Position numbers and translations under genes: made by a program. A stretch of DNA of 64,000 nt, taken from contig NZ_DASSMH010000076.1 in NCBI RefSeq assembly GCF_035688975.1, positions 10,865 through 74,864 on the forward strand, given 5' to 3'. The notes under the pieces were generated by a model, which ran no database searches, was not told the origin of the DNA, and saw nothing but the letters and a program-made list of their open reading frames with translations. Within the stretch, counting starts at the first letter, position 1. The number at the start of each line of letters is the position of its first letter. Source of the stretch: CALMNV01 sp035688975. GTDB lineage: Bacteria; Actinomycetota; Actinomycetes; Actinomycetales; Dermatophilaceae. Positions 1-9,020 of the stretch are shown here, piece by piece.

Positions 1-761
1 ACGTCAACCGCACGGTCGGCACGATGCTCGGCCACCACGTCACCCGCGCGCACCCCGACGGGCTCGCCGAGGACACGATCGAGATCACGATGACCGGCTC
101 CGGAGGCCAGTCCTTCGGGGCCTTCCTGCCCGCCGGCGTCACGATCAGGCTCTTCGGCGACGCCAACGACTACGTCGGCAAGGGGCTCTCCGGCGGCCGC
201 ATCACGGTCCGCCCCGCCCGGGAGGCCACGCTCGTCGCGGAGGACAACGTCATCGCCGGCAACGTCATCGGCTACGGCGCGACCTCCGGCGAGCTCTTCC
301 TGCGCGGCACGGTCGGCGAGCGCTTCTGCGTCCGCAACTCCGGGGCGAGTGCCGTCGTCGAGGGCGTCGGCGACCACGGCTGCGAGTACATGACGGGTGG
401 GACCGTGGTCGTCCTCGGGCCCACCGGTCGCAACTTCGCCGCCGGTATGTCCGGCGGCGTGGCTTACGTGCTCGACCTGAGACGCGACCTCGTCAACCCC
501 GAGCTCGTAGACCTCTCGCCGCTGCGCCCCGACGACGAGACCACGCTTCGGGGGCTGCTCACCAAGCACCTGGCCGAGACCGACTCCGCGGTGGCCCGTC
601 GGCTGCTGGACGACTGGGACGGCGCCCGCGCCCGCTTCACGCTCGTGTTGCCGCGCGACTACCAGCGGGTGCTCGACGTGCGCGCGCAGGCTGAGGAGCA
701 GGGCCTCGACGTCGACGGCGCCGAGGTGTGGAACCGGATCATGGAGGCTTCCCGTGGCTGA
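1..761 (+). CDS. gltB: Glutamate synthase large subunit, C-terminal part (5' end outside window)
   Basis: The reading frame is already open at the window edge (codons start at base 3) and encodes about 252 residues, the C-terminal GXGXG beta-helix domain of the GOGAT large subunit. The typical repeats GSGGQSFGAF, GYGATSGELF and the DHGCEYMTGG segment are present. In the family this domain is structural, while the glutaminase and FMN/3Fe-4S synthase domains lie upstream and are not in view. The enzyme makes two glutamates from glutamine and 2-oxoglutarate in the cytoplasm. The stop overlaps the GTG start of gltD by 8 bp, so the two subunits are translationally coupled. Identity is secure; the missing part cannot be judged. 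Confidence 0.95.
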   Translation, partial: VNRTVGTMLGHHVTRAHPDGLAEDTIEITMTGSGGQSFGAFLPAGVTIRLFGDANDYVGKGLSGGRITVRPAREATLVAEDNVIAGNVIGYGATSGELFLRGTVGERFCVRNSGASAVVEGVGDHGCEYMTGGTVVVLGPTGRNFAAGMSGGVAYVLDLRRDLVNPELVDLSPLRPDDETTLRGLLTKHLAETDSAVARRLLDDWDGARARFTLVLPRDYQRVLDVRAQAEEQGLDVDGAEVWNRIMEASRG

Positions 762-2220
762 CCCACAAGGATTCCTGAAGACGCGCGAGCGCGAGCTGCC
801 CACCCGCCGTCCGATCTCCGTCCGCATCCGCGACTGGAAGGAGGTCTACGAGGAGCAGCAGCTGGGCCAGCTCCAGCGCCAGGCCGGCCGCTGCATGGAC
901 TGCGGAATCCCCTTCTGCCACAACGGTTGCCCGCTCGGAAATCTCATCCCGGAGTGGAACACCCTTGCGTGGCGGGGCGACTGGGCCGACGCCATCGAGC
1001 GGCTGCACGCCACCAACAACTTCCCGGAGTTCACCGGCCGCCTGTGCCCTGCGCCGTGCGAGACGGCGTGCGTCCTCGGCATCAACCAGCCGGCCGTGAC
1101 GATCAAGCAGGTCGAGGTCACGACGATCGAGCAGGCCTTCGAGCGCGGGCTCGTCGCGCCGGCACCGCCCGAGCGGCTCACGGGCAAGACCGTGGCGGTC
1201 GTCGGCTCCGGGCCGGCCGGACTGGCGGCCGCGCAGCAGCTCACGCGTGCCGGGCACACCGTCGCGGTGTTCGAGCGGGACGACAAGCCCGGTGGGCTGC
1301 TGCGCTACGGCATCCCGGAGTTCAAGATGGAGAAGTCGGTGCTCGACCGGCGGTTGCGCCAGATGGAGGCCGAGGGCACGCGCTTCCGCAGCGGGGTCGA
1401 GGTCGGGGTGAAGATCACGGGCCGGCAGCTGCGCGACCGCTACGACGCGGTCGTGCTGGCGACCGGGTCGACGGTCGCTCGCGACCTCGCGGTCCCGGGT
1501 CGGGAGCTGCGCGGCATACACCAGGCGATGGAATACCTGCCGCAGAGCAACCGCGCCTCCCTCGGGGAGGAGGTCGCGGACCAGATCCTCGCGACGGACA
1601 AGGACGTCGTCATCATCGGTGGTGGCGACACGGGTGCCGACTGCATCGGCACCGCACACCGCCAGGGCGCCCGCTCCGTCACGTCCCTCGAGATCCTGCC
1701 GCGGCCGCCGGAGGAGCGGCCCGAGAGCCAGCCGTGGCCGACCTACCCGATGATCTACCGCGTCGCGAGCGCGCACGAGGAGGGTGGCGAGCGGCTGTAT
1801 GCCGTGAGCACCACCGAGTTCCTCGGCGACGAGGAGGGCCGCGTGTCGGGGCTGCGCCTCACGGAGGTCGAGCTCGTCGACGGCCGGTTCGCGCCTCGCG
1901 CGGGTGGCGAAGGCTCGGAGCGGGTCATCCCGGCGCAGCTCGTGCTCCTCGCGATGGGCTTCCTCGGCCCCGAGGGGACCGGGGTCGTCGAGCAGCTCGG
2001 CCTCGAGCTGGACGAGCGCTCCAACATCCGACGGGACAGGAACTACATGGCCTCGGTGCCGGGCGTCTTCGTCGCAGGCGACGCCGGTCGCGGCCAGTCG
2101 CTCATCGTGTGGGCCATCGCCGAGGGCCGGGCCGCGGCCGCGGGCGTCGACGCGTGGCTGACCGGGTCGAGCGCGCTGCCGCGACCGGTGGCCCCCACCG
2201 ACCGACCCGTCACCGTCTGA
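754..2220 (+). CDS. gltD: Glutamate synthase small subunit (NADPH, FAD, Fe-S)
   Basis: This 488-residue protein is the electron-input subunit of NADPH-dependent glutamate synthase. The N-terminal iron-sulfur binding region shows CMDCGIPFCHNGCPLGN and, further on, CPAPCETAC. A Rossmann FAD motif GSGPAGLAAA follows near residue 150, and a second dinucleotide motif GGGDTGADC binds NADPH. A C-terminal GDAGRGQSLIVWAI segment matches the end of the FAD fold. The length is normal for the family (about 480). The GTG start is chosen because it sits inside the 3' end of gltB (8-bp overlap) with GGAGG just upstream and the protein begins as GltD homologues do (MADPQGFL). It forms the complex with GltB. 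Confidence 0.97.
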   Translation: MADPQGFLKTRERELPTRRPISVRIRDWKEVYEEQQLGQLQRQAGRCMDCGIPFCHNGCPLGNLIPEWNTLAWRGDWADAIERLHATNNFPEFTGRLCPAPCETACVLGINQPAVTIKQVEVTTIEQAFERGLVAPAPPERLTGKTVAVVGSGPAGLAAAQQLTRAGHTVAVFERDDKPGGLLRYGIPEFKMEKSVLDRRLRQMEAEGTRFRSGVEVGVKITGRQLRDRYDAVVLATGSTVARDLAVPGRELRGIHQAMEYLPQSNRASLGEEVADQILATDKDVVIIGGGDTGADCIGTAHRQGARSVTSLEILPRPPEERPESQPWPTYPMIYRVASAHEEGGERLYAVSTTEFLGDEEGRVSGLRLTEVELVDGRFAPRAGGEGSERVIPAQLVLLAMGFLGPEGTGVVEQLGLELDERSNIRRDRNYMASVPGVFVAGDAGRGQSLIVWAIAEGRAAAAGVDAWLTGSSALPRPVAPTDRPVTV

Positions 2221-2286
2221 CTTCGGCCACTCACCCCGGGGGCGTCCACAGGGCGAACCCGGGGTGAGCCGCGTCACAGCACCCCC

Positions 2287-2292
2287 TAGGGT
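2287..2292 (+). promoter_or_regulatory. -10 box of pyk, leaderless type
   Basis: TAGGGT ends 7 nt before the pyk ATG, so transcription would start at or next to the start codon. No Shine-Dalgarno sequence lies between. No convincing -35 element is visible. Confidence 0.5.
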
Positions 2293-2299
2293 TGCCGTC

Positions 2300-3757
2300 A
2301 TGCGTGGTGCGAAGATCGTCTGCACGATCGGACCGAAGACCTCCTCTCCCGAGGCCCTCCGAGCCCTGGTCGACGCCGGGATGGACGTGGCGCGGCTCAA
2401 CCTCTCCCACGGCGACCACTCGGTCCACGAGGGCGTCTACCACGCCGTGCGGGCCGCGAGCGACGCGTCGGGTCGCGCCGTGGGCATCCTCGTCGACCTC
2501 CAGGGACCGAAGATCCGCACCGGCCGCTTCGCGTCCGGCCCCGTGACGCTCGTGCCGGGCCAGCGCTTCACCATCACGACCCGTGACGTCCCGGGCGGCG
2601 AGGCAGAGGTGGGCACGACGTATGGCGGGCTGCCGGGCGACGTGCGACCGGGCGACGTGCTGCTCATCGACGACGGCAAGGTGATGCTGCGCGCCGTCGA
2701 CGTCACCGAGTGCGACGTCATCACCGAGACGGTCATCGGGGGAGTGGTCTCCAACAACAAGGGGATCAACCTGCCCGGCGTCGCGGTCAGCGTGCCGGCC
2801 CTGTCGGACAAGGACCGCGACGACCTGCGCTTCGCGATGCGCATCGGCGTCGACCTCATCGCGCTGTCGTTCGTCCGGTCGGCGCAGGACATCACCGACG
2901 TGCACGAGATCATGGACGAGTTCGGCTACCGCATCCCGGTGCTCGCCAAGGTCGAGAAGCCGCAGGCGGTCGCCAACCTCGAGGAGATCGTCGCCGCCTT
3001 CGACGGAGTCATGGTGGCCCGGGGCGACCTCGGGGTGGAGATGCCCCTCGAGGAGGTGCCGCTCGTCCAGAAGCACGCGATCGACCTCTGCCGCCGCGCC
3101 GCCAAGCCGGTCATCGTCGCCACGCAGGTGCTCGAGTCGATGATCGAGAGCCCGCGACCCACGCGCGCCGAGGCGTCGGACGCCGCCAACGCCGTGCTCG
3201 ACGGGGCCGACGCCCTCATGCTGTCCGGCGAGACGTCCGTGGGCGCCTGGCCCGTGGAGGCCGTCATGACGATGGCGAGGATCATCCAGAGCACCGAGGA
3301 GCGCGGGCACGAGCGCATCGCCACGGTGCCGGTCGACCTCTCGAGCGTGGGCAGCGCCGTGACCAGGGCCGCCGTCGAGATCGGGGAGAGTGTCGGAGCC
3401 CGGTTCCTCATCACGTTCACCGAGACCGGGGGGTCCGCCAAGCGCATGGCGAGGTTCCGGCCGCACCTGCCGATGCTGGCCTTCACCTCGGAGCCGCGGA
3501 CCCGGTCGCAGCTCGCGCTCGTCTGGGGCATCGAGACCTATCTCGTGCCGCGCATGTGGCACACCGACCAGTTCGCCATGCAGGTCGACCTCAACCTCAT
3601 CCCCGAGGGCAGGGTCGCCGAGGGCGACCGGGTCCTCATCGTCGCCGGCTCCCCGCCCGGCATCCCCGGCTCGACCAACGCGCTGCGGGTGCACCGGATC
3701 GGCGACGCGGTCAACCGCGCGGCGCCGGCATACCGCCCCGAAGAGGTCACCGGCTGA
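2300..3757 (+). CDS. pyk: Pyruvate kinase
   Basis: This 485-residue pyruvate kinase converts phosphoenolpyruvate and ADP to pyruvate and ATP, the last step of glycolysis. Visible motifs are the N-terminal barrel segment RGAKIVCTIGPKTSS, substrate-binding ARLNLSHGDH, the active-site region MVARGDLGVE, and LSGETSVGAWPVEAV; a C-terminal regulatory domain follows. A longer frame opens at a GTG 36 bp upstream, but the ATG at 2300 gives the family-typical start (MRGAKIVCTIGP) and is preceded by a TAGGGT -10 box at leaderless spacing. pyk next to pdtaR and polA is also the mycobacterial order. It is the only glycolytic kinase of the lower pathway in the window apart from pgk. Confidence 0.96.
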   Translation: MRGAKIVCTIGPKTSSPEALRALVDAGMDVARLNLSHGDHSVHEGVYHAVRAASDASGRAVGILVDLQGPKIRTGRFASGPVTLVPGQRFTITTRDVPGGEAEVGTTYGGLPGDVRPGDVLLIDDGKVMLRAVDVTECDVITETVIGGVVSNNKGINLPGVAVSVPALSDKDRDDLRFAMRIGVDLIALSFVRSAQDITDVHEIMDEFGYRIPVLAKVEKPQAVANLEEIVAAFDGVMVARGDLGVEMPLEEVPLVQKHAIDLCRRAAKPVIVATQVLESMIESPRPTRAEASDAANAVLDGADALMLSGETSVGAWPVEAVMTMARIIQSTEERGHERIATVPVDLSSVGSAVTRAAVEIGESVGARFLITFTETGGSAKRMARFRPHLPMLAFTSEPRTRSQLALVWGIETYLVPRMWHTDQFAMQVDLNLIPEGRVAEGDRVLIVAGSPPGIPGSTNALRVHRIGDAVNRAAPAYRPEEVTG

Positions 3758-3876
3758 GCCAAGGCGTGAGGACCCGAGCGAGGAACGAGCGAGGCCCGGA
3801 ACGCCGGTTCGGCTCGGCCGGTAAGGAGGCTCCGGCTGGACTCGGCCCGGGCTCGGTATGCTGGCGCGGCACTCCG

Positions 3877-3959
3877 GCCGGGGTGGTGGAATGGCAGACA
3901 CGGGGCACTCAAAATGCTCTGGCCGCGAGGCCGTGCGGGTTCGAGTCCCGCTCCCGGCA
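3877..3959 (+). tRNA. tRNA-Leu (anticodon CAA)
   Basis: An 83-nt cloverleaf. The acceptor stem is GCCGGGG (3877-3883) against TCCCGGC (3952-3958) with discriminator A at 3959. The anticodon stem is GGGCA/TGCTC around loop CTCAAAA, giving anticodon CAA at 3910-3912 (reads UUG). The T arm is GCGGGTTCGAGTCCCGC. The long variable arm (GGCCGCGAGGCC) is the class II mark expected for leucine. CCA is not encoded (CCG follows). It sits alone between pyk and the response regulator gene. Confidence 0.95.
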
Positions 3960-4018
3960 CCGATACGCTGTGGCGCGTGAGCCCTGTCGGGGGCCGGACG
4001 AGAGCAGGGACGAAGAGC

Positions 4019-4666
4019 GTGGACGAGAGCACCCACACCCAGGCAAGCGCAGCCACCGAGCCCACGCCGACCGTGTCGTCGGCCGGGGCCCCAGCCCGGC
4101 GCATCCTCGTGGCCGAGGACGAGGCGCTCATCCGCCTCGACCTCGTCGAGATGCTCGGGGAGCAGGGCTACGACGTCGTGGGCCAGGCGAGCAACGGCGA
4201 GCAGGCTGTGGCGCTGGCCGGTGAGCTGCGGCCCGACCTCGTGATCATGGACGTCAAGATGCCCGTCCTCGACGGGCTCTCCGCAGCCGAGCAGCTGCAC
4301 GAGGCGAAGCTGTGCCCGGTCATCATGCTCACGGCGTTCTCCCAGACCGAGCTCGTCGAGCGCGCGCGCGACGCCGGCGTCATGGCCTACATCGTCAAGC
4401 CGTTCACGGCCGACGACCTGCGGCCAGCCATCGACATCGCGCTCTCCCGGTGGGCCGAGCTCACCGCCCTCGAGGCGGAGATCGCCGACCTCGCCGAGCG
4501 CCTGGAGACCCGCAAGCTCGTCGACCGGGCCAAGGGAGTGCTCATGAGCCAGCTGAAGCTCACCGAGGCCGACGCCTTCCGGTGGATCCAGAAGACGGCC
4601 ATGGACCGCCGGCTCGGCATGAAGGACGTCGCCGAGGCCGTGCTCAAGGGCTTCCCGACCTCCTGA
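4019..4666 (+). CDS. pdtaR: ANTAR-domain response regulator (PdtaR-type)
   Basis: A two-domain regulator of about 215 residues. The N-terminal receiver domain has the acidic pair AEDEALIR, phospho-acceptor D in VIMDVKMP, the switch residue in LTAFS and the conserved K in VKPFT. A C-terminal ANTAR domain follows (coiled helix, then RAKGVLM, AFRWIQKTAMDRR and MKDVAEAVL). ANTAR domains bind dual hexaloop RNA and act by antitermination. The neighbourhood pyk, this gene, polA, rpsA is the one of mycobacterial Rv1626 (PdtaR). No partner histidine kinase is in the window. The start is uncertain: GTG at 4019 has a purine-rich stretch upstream, but GTG at 3977 lies 7 nt after a TACGCT box and could be a leaderless start giving 229 residues. 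Confidence 0.9.
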   Translation: MDESTHTQASAATEPTPTVSSAGAPARRILVAEDEALIRLDLVEMLGEQGYDVVGQASNGEQAVALAGELRPDLVIMDVKMPVLDGLSAAEQLHEAKLCPVIMLTAFSQTELVERARDAGVMAYIVKPFTADDLRPAIDIALSRWAELTALEAEIADLAERLETRKLVDRAKGVLMSQLKLTEADAFRWIQKTAMDRRLGMKDVAEAVLKGFPTS

Positions 4667-4793
4667 CCTCCGGCGGCGGGCGCACAGGTCACGAGACGAT
4701 CACCACCGGAGTTTCTGCTGTGCTTGCGGCGGGGATGCGTCTACTGTCTCCCTCAGCCCTCGACCGAGGGTGAGTTATCCCAGGAGGACATTC

Positions 4794-5936
4794 GTGCGTT
4801 CCACCATGAAGCTCGCTGTGCCGGTTCTGGCTGCAGCCCTGGCGCTCAGCGCTTGCGGCACCAAGGGAGGCGACGGCGCCGCACCCGCCGCGTCCGGGGG
4901 CGGCCCCGCGGCGTGCGACCTCAAGATCGGCATGTTCGGCGCCCTGACCGGGCCCAACGCCAACTTGGGCATCTACATCCAGAACGGCGTCAACCTCGCC
5001 CTGGACGACTACAACGCCAAGCACGCCGACTGCAAGGTGGCGCTGGAGAACTACGACTCCCAGGGTGACCCGACCCAGGCCCCCGGCCTCGCCAAGAAGG
5101 CCATCGACGACAAGAAGGTCGTCGGAATCGTCGGTCCCGCCTTCTCCGGTGAGTCCAAGGCGGCCGACCCGCTCTTCAACGAGGCGGGCCTCGTGACGAT
5201 CACGCCGTCGGCGACCAACCCGAAGCTGGCGGACAACGGCTGGAAGACCTTCTTCCGCGCCCTGGGCAACGACGCGACCCAGGGACCCGCGGCGGCCAAG
5301 TACATCAAGGACACACTCAAGGCGACGAAGCCCTTCGTCATCGACGACGCGTCGGAGTACGGCAAGGGCCTCGCCGACATCGTCCGCAAGGACCTGGCCG
5401 ACGCGGTCGTCGGCAATGACACGATCCAGCAGAAGCAGACCGACTTCAGCGCCTCGGTGACCAAGGTCAAGGCGTCCGGCGCCGACACGCTTTTCTTCGG
5501 CGGCTACTCGCCCGAGGCGGCGCCGCTCATCAAGCAGCTGCGTGACGCCGGCTGGAAGGGCACGTTCGTCGTCGCCGACGGTGTCAAGGACCAGTCCTAC
5601 ATCGACAACGCCAAGGCGGCGGCGGAAGGCACGATCATCACGTGCCCGTGCGTGCCCGCCGACGTGGCCCCCGACTTCCAGAAGGCCTACAAGGCCAAGT
5701 ACAACCAGGACCCCAACACCTACTCAGGTGAGGGCTACGACGCGGCCACGATCCTGCTCGACGGCATCGCCGCAGGCAAGAACCGTGCGAGCATGGTGGA
5801 CTTCGTCAAGTCCTACGACAAGAAGGGCGTCACGAAGCAGCTGAAGTTCGACGCCAAGGGCGAGTCCGCGGACATCCACGTGTTCGCCTACAAGGTCGAA
5901 GGCGGCAAGATCGTGTCCGCCGGCGAGATCAAGTAA
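4794..5936 (+). CDS. livJ: Branched-chain amino acid ABC transporter, substrate-binding lipoprotein
   Basis: A 380-residue periplasmic-binding-protein type I receptor (Leu/Ile/Val-binding fold). The GTG at 4794 is chosen because AGGAGG (4782-4787) lies 6 nt upstream; it opens a lipoprotein signal with lipobox LSAC at about residues 18-21, after which the mature chain begins with a Gly/Ala/Ser-rich linker. The fold signatures CDLKIGMFGALTGPNA and GPAFSGESKAA are clear. The protein would be anchored outside the membrane and deliver ligand to the LivH/LivM channel encoded next. Ligand specificity among branched-chain amino acids, amides or urea cannot be read from sequence. A hairpin (5955-5984) separates it from livH, which may allow higher expression of the receptor. 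Confidence 0.93.
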   Translation: MRSTMKLAVPVLAAALALSACGTKGGDGAAPAASGGGPAACDLKIGMFGALTGPNANLGIYIQNGVNLALDDYNAKHADCKVALENYDSQGDPTQAPGLAKKAIDDKKVVGIVGPAFSGESKAADPLFNEAGLVTITPSATNPKLADNGWKTFFRALGNDATQGPAAAKYIKDTLKATKPFVIDDASEYGKGLADIVRKDLADAVVGNDTIQQKQTDFSASVTKVKASGADTLFFGGYSPEAAPLIKQLRDAGWKGTFVVADGVKDQSYIDNAKAAAEGTIITCPCVPADVAPDFQKAYKAKYNQDPNTYSGEGYDAATILLDGIAAGKNRASMVDFVKSYDKKGVTKQLKFDAKGESADIHVFAYKVEGGKIVSAGEIK

Positions 5937-5954
5937 GGCGGTCGACCCGGACAG

Positions 5955-5984
5955 GGGCGGTCGGGGCAGCAGCTCCGGCCGCCC
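5955..5984 (+). terminator. Intercistronic hairpin between livJ and livH
   Basis: GGGCGGTCGG (5955-5964) pairs with CCGGCCGCCC (5975-5984) through 10 base pairs including one G-U, around a 10-nt loop. There is no U tract. It may protect the 3' end of livJ mRNA or cause partial termination rather than be a full terminator. Confidence 0.45.
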
Positions 5985-6047
5985 TTCACCGGTTTCCGGG
6001 ACGACGCCTGCCGACGCCACCGACGCACCCGGCCCAGGAGGTCTTGG

Positions 6048-7037
6048 ATGCAGTACCTGTTGGACAACTTCTTCGCCCTGACGATCACCGGCACGACGCT
6101 CGGCGCGGTCTACGCCCTCGTCGCCCTCGGCTACACCCTCGTCTACGGCGTGCTGCGCCTGATCAACTTCGCGCACTCCGAGGTGTTCATGTTCGGCACC
6201 TTCGCCGCGCTCTGGACGGTGATGTTCCTCGGCGGCAAGGCGGACGCCTCCACGGGCCAGGTCATCTTCTGGGTGGCCATGATGTTCCTGGCCGCGATGG
6301 CCATGTCGGGACTCATCGCCATCCTCCTCGAGCGCGTCGCCTACCGCCCTCTGCGCAAGCGGCACGCCCCGCCGCTCATCGCCCTCATCTCGGCCATCGG
6401 CGCCTCGTTCGTGCTCTCGGAGACGATGGGGCTGCGCGGCAAGATCGCCGGCTGGCTGGGACTCGACGACAACCTGCGCGACTACGTCGGCAACGCCCGC
6501 AACAACGCCGGCCTGCCGGAGATCATCACGCCGCAGCCGGTGTTCACGGTCCGCGACTACGCGGTCACCAACGTCGACATCTTCGTGATCCTCGGCGCCA
6601 TCGCGATCATGGTCCTGCTCGACCAGTTCGTGAAGCGGTCCCGGCTGGGCCGCGGCATACGGGCCGTCGCGCAGGACCCCGACGCCGCAGCGCTCATGGG
6701 CGTCAACCGCGACAGGGTCATCCAGGTGACCTTCCTCGTCGGCGGGGTCATGGCCGGCGCGGCCGCCGTCTTCTACATGCTGAAGATCGGGATCACCCGC
6801 TACGACGCCGGCTTCATCCTCGGCGTCAAGGCCTTCACCGCAGCCGTCCTCGGCGGCATCGGCAACCTGCGCGGCGCCCTGCTCGGAGGCTTCGTGCTGG
6901 GACTGGCCGAGAACTACGGGTCGGCCCTCGTGGGCACCCAGTGGAAGGACGTCGTGGCCTTCCTGCTGCTCGTCGTCATCCTGCTCTTCCGACCCACCGG
7001 CCTGCTCGGTGAGTCCCTCGGGAAGGCCCGCGCATGA
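6048..7037 (+). CDS. livH: Branched-chain amino acid ABC transporter permease LivH
   Basis: A 329-residue inner-membrane permease of the LivH family with about eight hydrophobic segments. The N-terminal signature GAVYALVALGYTLVYGVLRLINFAHSE is split here as GAVYALVALGYTLVYG followed by RLINFAHSE, typical of LivH. The cytoplasmic coupling segment AVAQDPDAAALMGVNRDRVI contacts the ATPases. AGGAGG at 6034-6039 precedes the ATG by 8 nt. The 3' end overlaps livM by 4 bp (ATGA). LivH and LivM form the membrane heterodimer powered by LivG and LivF. Confidence 0.95.
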   Translation: MQYLLDNFFALTITGTTLGAVYALVALGYTLVYGVLRLINFAHSEVFMFGTFAALWTVMFLGGKADASTGQVIFWVAMMFLAAMAMSGLIAILLERVAYRPLRKRHAPPLIALISAIGASFVLSETMGLRGKIAGWLGLDDNLRDYVGNARNNAGLPEIITPQPVFTVRDYAVTNVDIFVILGAIAIMVLLDQFVKRSRLGRGIRAVAQDPDAAALMGVNRDRVIQVTFLVGGVMAGAAAVFYMLKIGITRYDAGFILGVKAFTAAVLGGIGNLRGALLGGFVLGLAENYGSALVGTQWKDVVAFLLLVVILLFRPTGLLGESLGKARA

Positions 7038-8149
7038 GTCACTCAGCAGCCCTGCGTGAGCGGGCCAGGTCGATGCCCAAACCGGTGAAGATCGGCCTCT
7101 GGCTGCTCTTCGGCGTCTTCCTCTTCGCCCTGCCCCTGCTCAACATCCCGCTCATCACCACGCCGGGCGCGGACTTCGGCGGCGTCCTGTTCACGGTGGC
7201 GACCTACGTCCTCGTCGCGCTCGGGCTCAACATCGTCGTCGGGTATGCCGGTCTGCTCGACCTCGGCTACGTCGGCTTCTACGCCGTCGGCGCCTACACG
7301 GTCGGCGTGCTCGGCTCCCAGCACGCGAGCTGGCCGTGGCTCTGGGCCGTGCCGATCGCCATCGTCGCGGCGCTGATCTCCGGGATCCTCCTCGGGGCAC
7401 CGACGCTGCGCGTGCGCGGCGACTACCTCGCCATCGTCACCCTCGGCTTCGGCGAGATCGTGCGCCTGACGCTCGTCAACAGCCAGTGGCTCGGTGGCGC
7501 CCAGGGCATCTCCAACATCCCACGCCCCCCGGGGGCGGAGCTGTTCGACGTGCCGAGCATCGACTGGAGCGGCGGCGCGCCCGTCGTCGACCTCGACAAC
7601 ACGACCACCTTCCTCAAGTTCGGCATCACCGACCAGATCCCGTACTACTGGCTCGCGCTCGCCGTGATCCTCCTCGTCGTCCTCTTCGACCACCTCGTCA
7701 AGTCCAGCCGGGTCGGGCGTGCGTGGGAGGCCACGCGCGAGGACGAGGATGCCGCCGAGCTGATGGGCGTGCCCACGTTCAGGTTCAAGCTGCTCGCCTT
7801 CGCCCTCGGCGCGTGCATCGGTGGCCTGTCGGGCGCCCTGTTCGCCGGCAAGTCGGGCTTCATCTCACCCGACAGCTTCCAGCTGCTGCTGTCGATCCTC
7901 TTCATCGCCGCGGTCGTCGTCGGCGGTCAGGGCAACCGGTGGGGCGTCATCCTCGGGGCCATCGTCGTCAGCTACTTCCCCGAGCGGTTCCGCGAGTTCG
8001 CCGACTTCCGCGTGCTCGTCTTCGGTCTCGCGCTCATGCTGCTGGCGATCTTCCGGCCCCAGGGCCTCATCCCCCCACGGCGCACCGTGCGGGCCAAGAA
8101 GGCCGACGAGAGACTCGACGCCCTCGAGGAAGGACAGGCCCGTGTCTGA
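7034..8149 (+). CDS. livM: Branched-chain amino acid ABC transporter permease LivM
   Basis: A 371-residue permease, second half of the Liv channel. The family motif GLNIVVGYAGLLDLGYVGFY lies near residue 60 and the coupling helix ATREDEDAAELMGVPTF near residue 235. About nine membrane segments can be counted, followed by a charged cytoplasmic tail ending KKADERLDALEEG. It starts at ATGA overlapping livH and its last 8 bp overlap the GTG start of livG. It should act only as a heterodimer with LivH. Confidence 0.95.
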   Translation: MSHSAALRERARSMPKPVKIGLWLLFGVFLFALPLLNIPLITTPGADFGGVLFTVATYVLVALGLNIVVGYAGLLDLGYVGFYAVGAYTVGVLGSQHASWPWLWAVPIAIVAALISGILLGAPTLRVRGDYLAIVTLGFGEIVRLTLVNSQWLGGAQGISNIPRPPGAELFDVPSIDWSGGAPVVDLDNTTTFLKFGITDQIPYYWLALAVILLVVLFDHLVKSSRVGRAWEATREDEDAAELMGVPTFRFKLLAFALGACIGGLSGALFAGKSGFISPDSFQLLLSILFIAAVVVGGQGNRWGVILGAIVVSYFPERFREFADFRVLVFGLALMLLAIFRPQGLIPPRRTVRAKKADERLDALEEGQARV

Positions 8150-9020
8150 CGCGATGGACCAGCCGCTCGCCGACGAGGCGGTCACCGAGATCAACCCCGA
8201 CGTCGACATCGCCCCTGAGCCGGTGACCGGGCCCCAGGTGGCCGAGGGCGAGAAGCTGCTCGAGGTCGACGACGTGACGCTGCGTTTCGGCGGCGTCGTG
8301 GCGCTCGACTCTGTCAGCTTCGAGATCCGCAAGGGAGAGATCCTCGGGCTCATCGGGCCGAACGGCGCCGGCAAGACGACGTGCTTCAACGTCATGACCG
8401 GCGTGTACCAGCCGACCTCCGGGCAGGTCCGCTTCAAGGGCGCCGACCTCGGCCGGCGCAAGAAGTACGCGATCACCAAGCTCGGGATCGCCCGCACCTT
8501 CCAGAACATCCGGCTCTTCGCCAACATGACCGCCCTCGAGAACGTCATGGTGGGCGTCGACGCACACCACTCGACGGGGGTCGGCTCGGCCATGTTCCGG
8601 CTGCCGAAGCACCGCCGCGAGGAGGCGCAGGGGCTCGCCCGGGCCACCGAGCTGCTCGAGTTCATGGGGCTCACCGGCAAGGCCGACGAGCTGGCGCGGA
8701 ACCTGCCCTACGGCGACCAGCGCCGTCTGGAGATCGCCCGCGCCCTGGCCACCAGCCCTCAGCTGGTCTGTCTCGACGAGCCGGCGGCCGGCTTCAACCC
8801 CGCGGAGAAGGCCCGGCTCATGGACCTCATCCGGCTCATCCGCGACCAGGGCTACACGGTCCTGCTCATCGAGCACGACATGAGGCTCGTCATGGGCGTC
8901 ACCGACCGGATCGTCGTCCTCGAGTTCGGCCGCAAGATCGCCGAGGGCTCGCCGGCCGAGATCCGTGACAACCCGGCGGTCATCGCCGCCTATCTGGGAG
9001 TTGCCGAAGATGCTTCTTGA
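8142..9020 (+). CDS. livG: Branched-chain amino acid ABC transporter ATPase LivG
   Basis: A 292-residue ABC ATPase. An N-terminal acidic extension of about 35 residues precedes the nucleotide-binding domain, which has Walker A GPNGAGKTT, the LivG-type GIARTFQNIRLF segment (Q loop), signature LPYGDQRRLEIARAL (instead of LSGGQ, normal for LivG) and Walker B LVCLDEPAAGFNP. The frame is open far upstream, but GTG at 8142 with GGAAGGACAG before it, overlapping the livM stop, is the sensible start. The 3' end overlaps livF by 11 bp. Confidence 0.94.
   Translation: MSDAMDQPLADEAVTEINPDVDIAPEPVTGPQVAEGEKLLEVDDVTLRFGGVVALDSVSFEIRKGEILGLIGPNGAGKTTCFNVMTGVYQPTSGQVRFKGADLGRRKKYAITKLGIARTFQNIRLFANMTALENVMVGVDAHHSTGVGSAMFRLPKHRREEAQGLARATELLEFMGLTGKADELARNLPYGDQRRLEIARALATSPQLVCLDEPAAGFNPAEKARLMDLIRLIRDQGYTVLLIEHDMRLVMGVTDRIVVLEFGRKIAEGSPAEIRDNPAVIAAYLGVAEDAS

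Noticed and set aside
2231..4300. A 689-codon minus-strand frame across pyk, the tRNA and pdtaR
   Set aside because: It crosses a tRNA gene and is antisense to two well-supported genes; composition is typical of a shadow frame.
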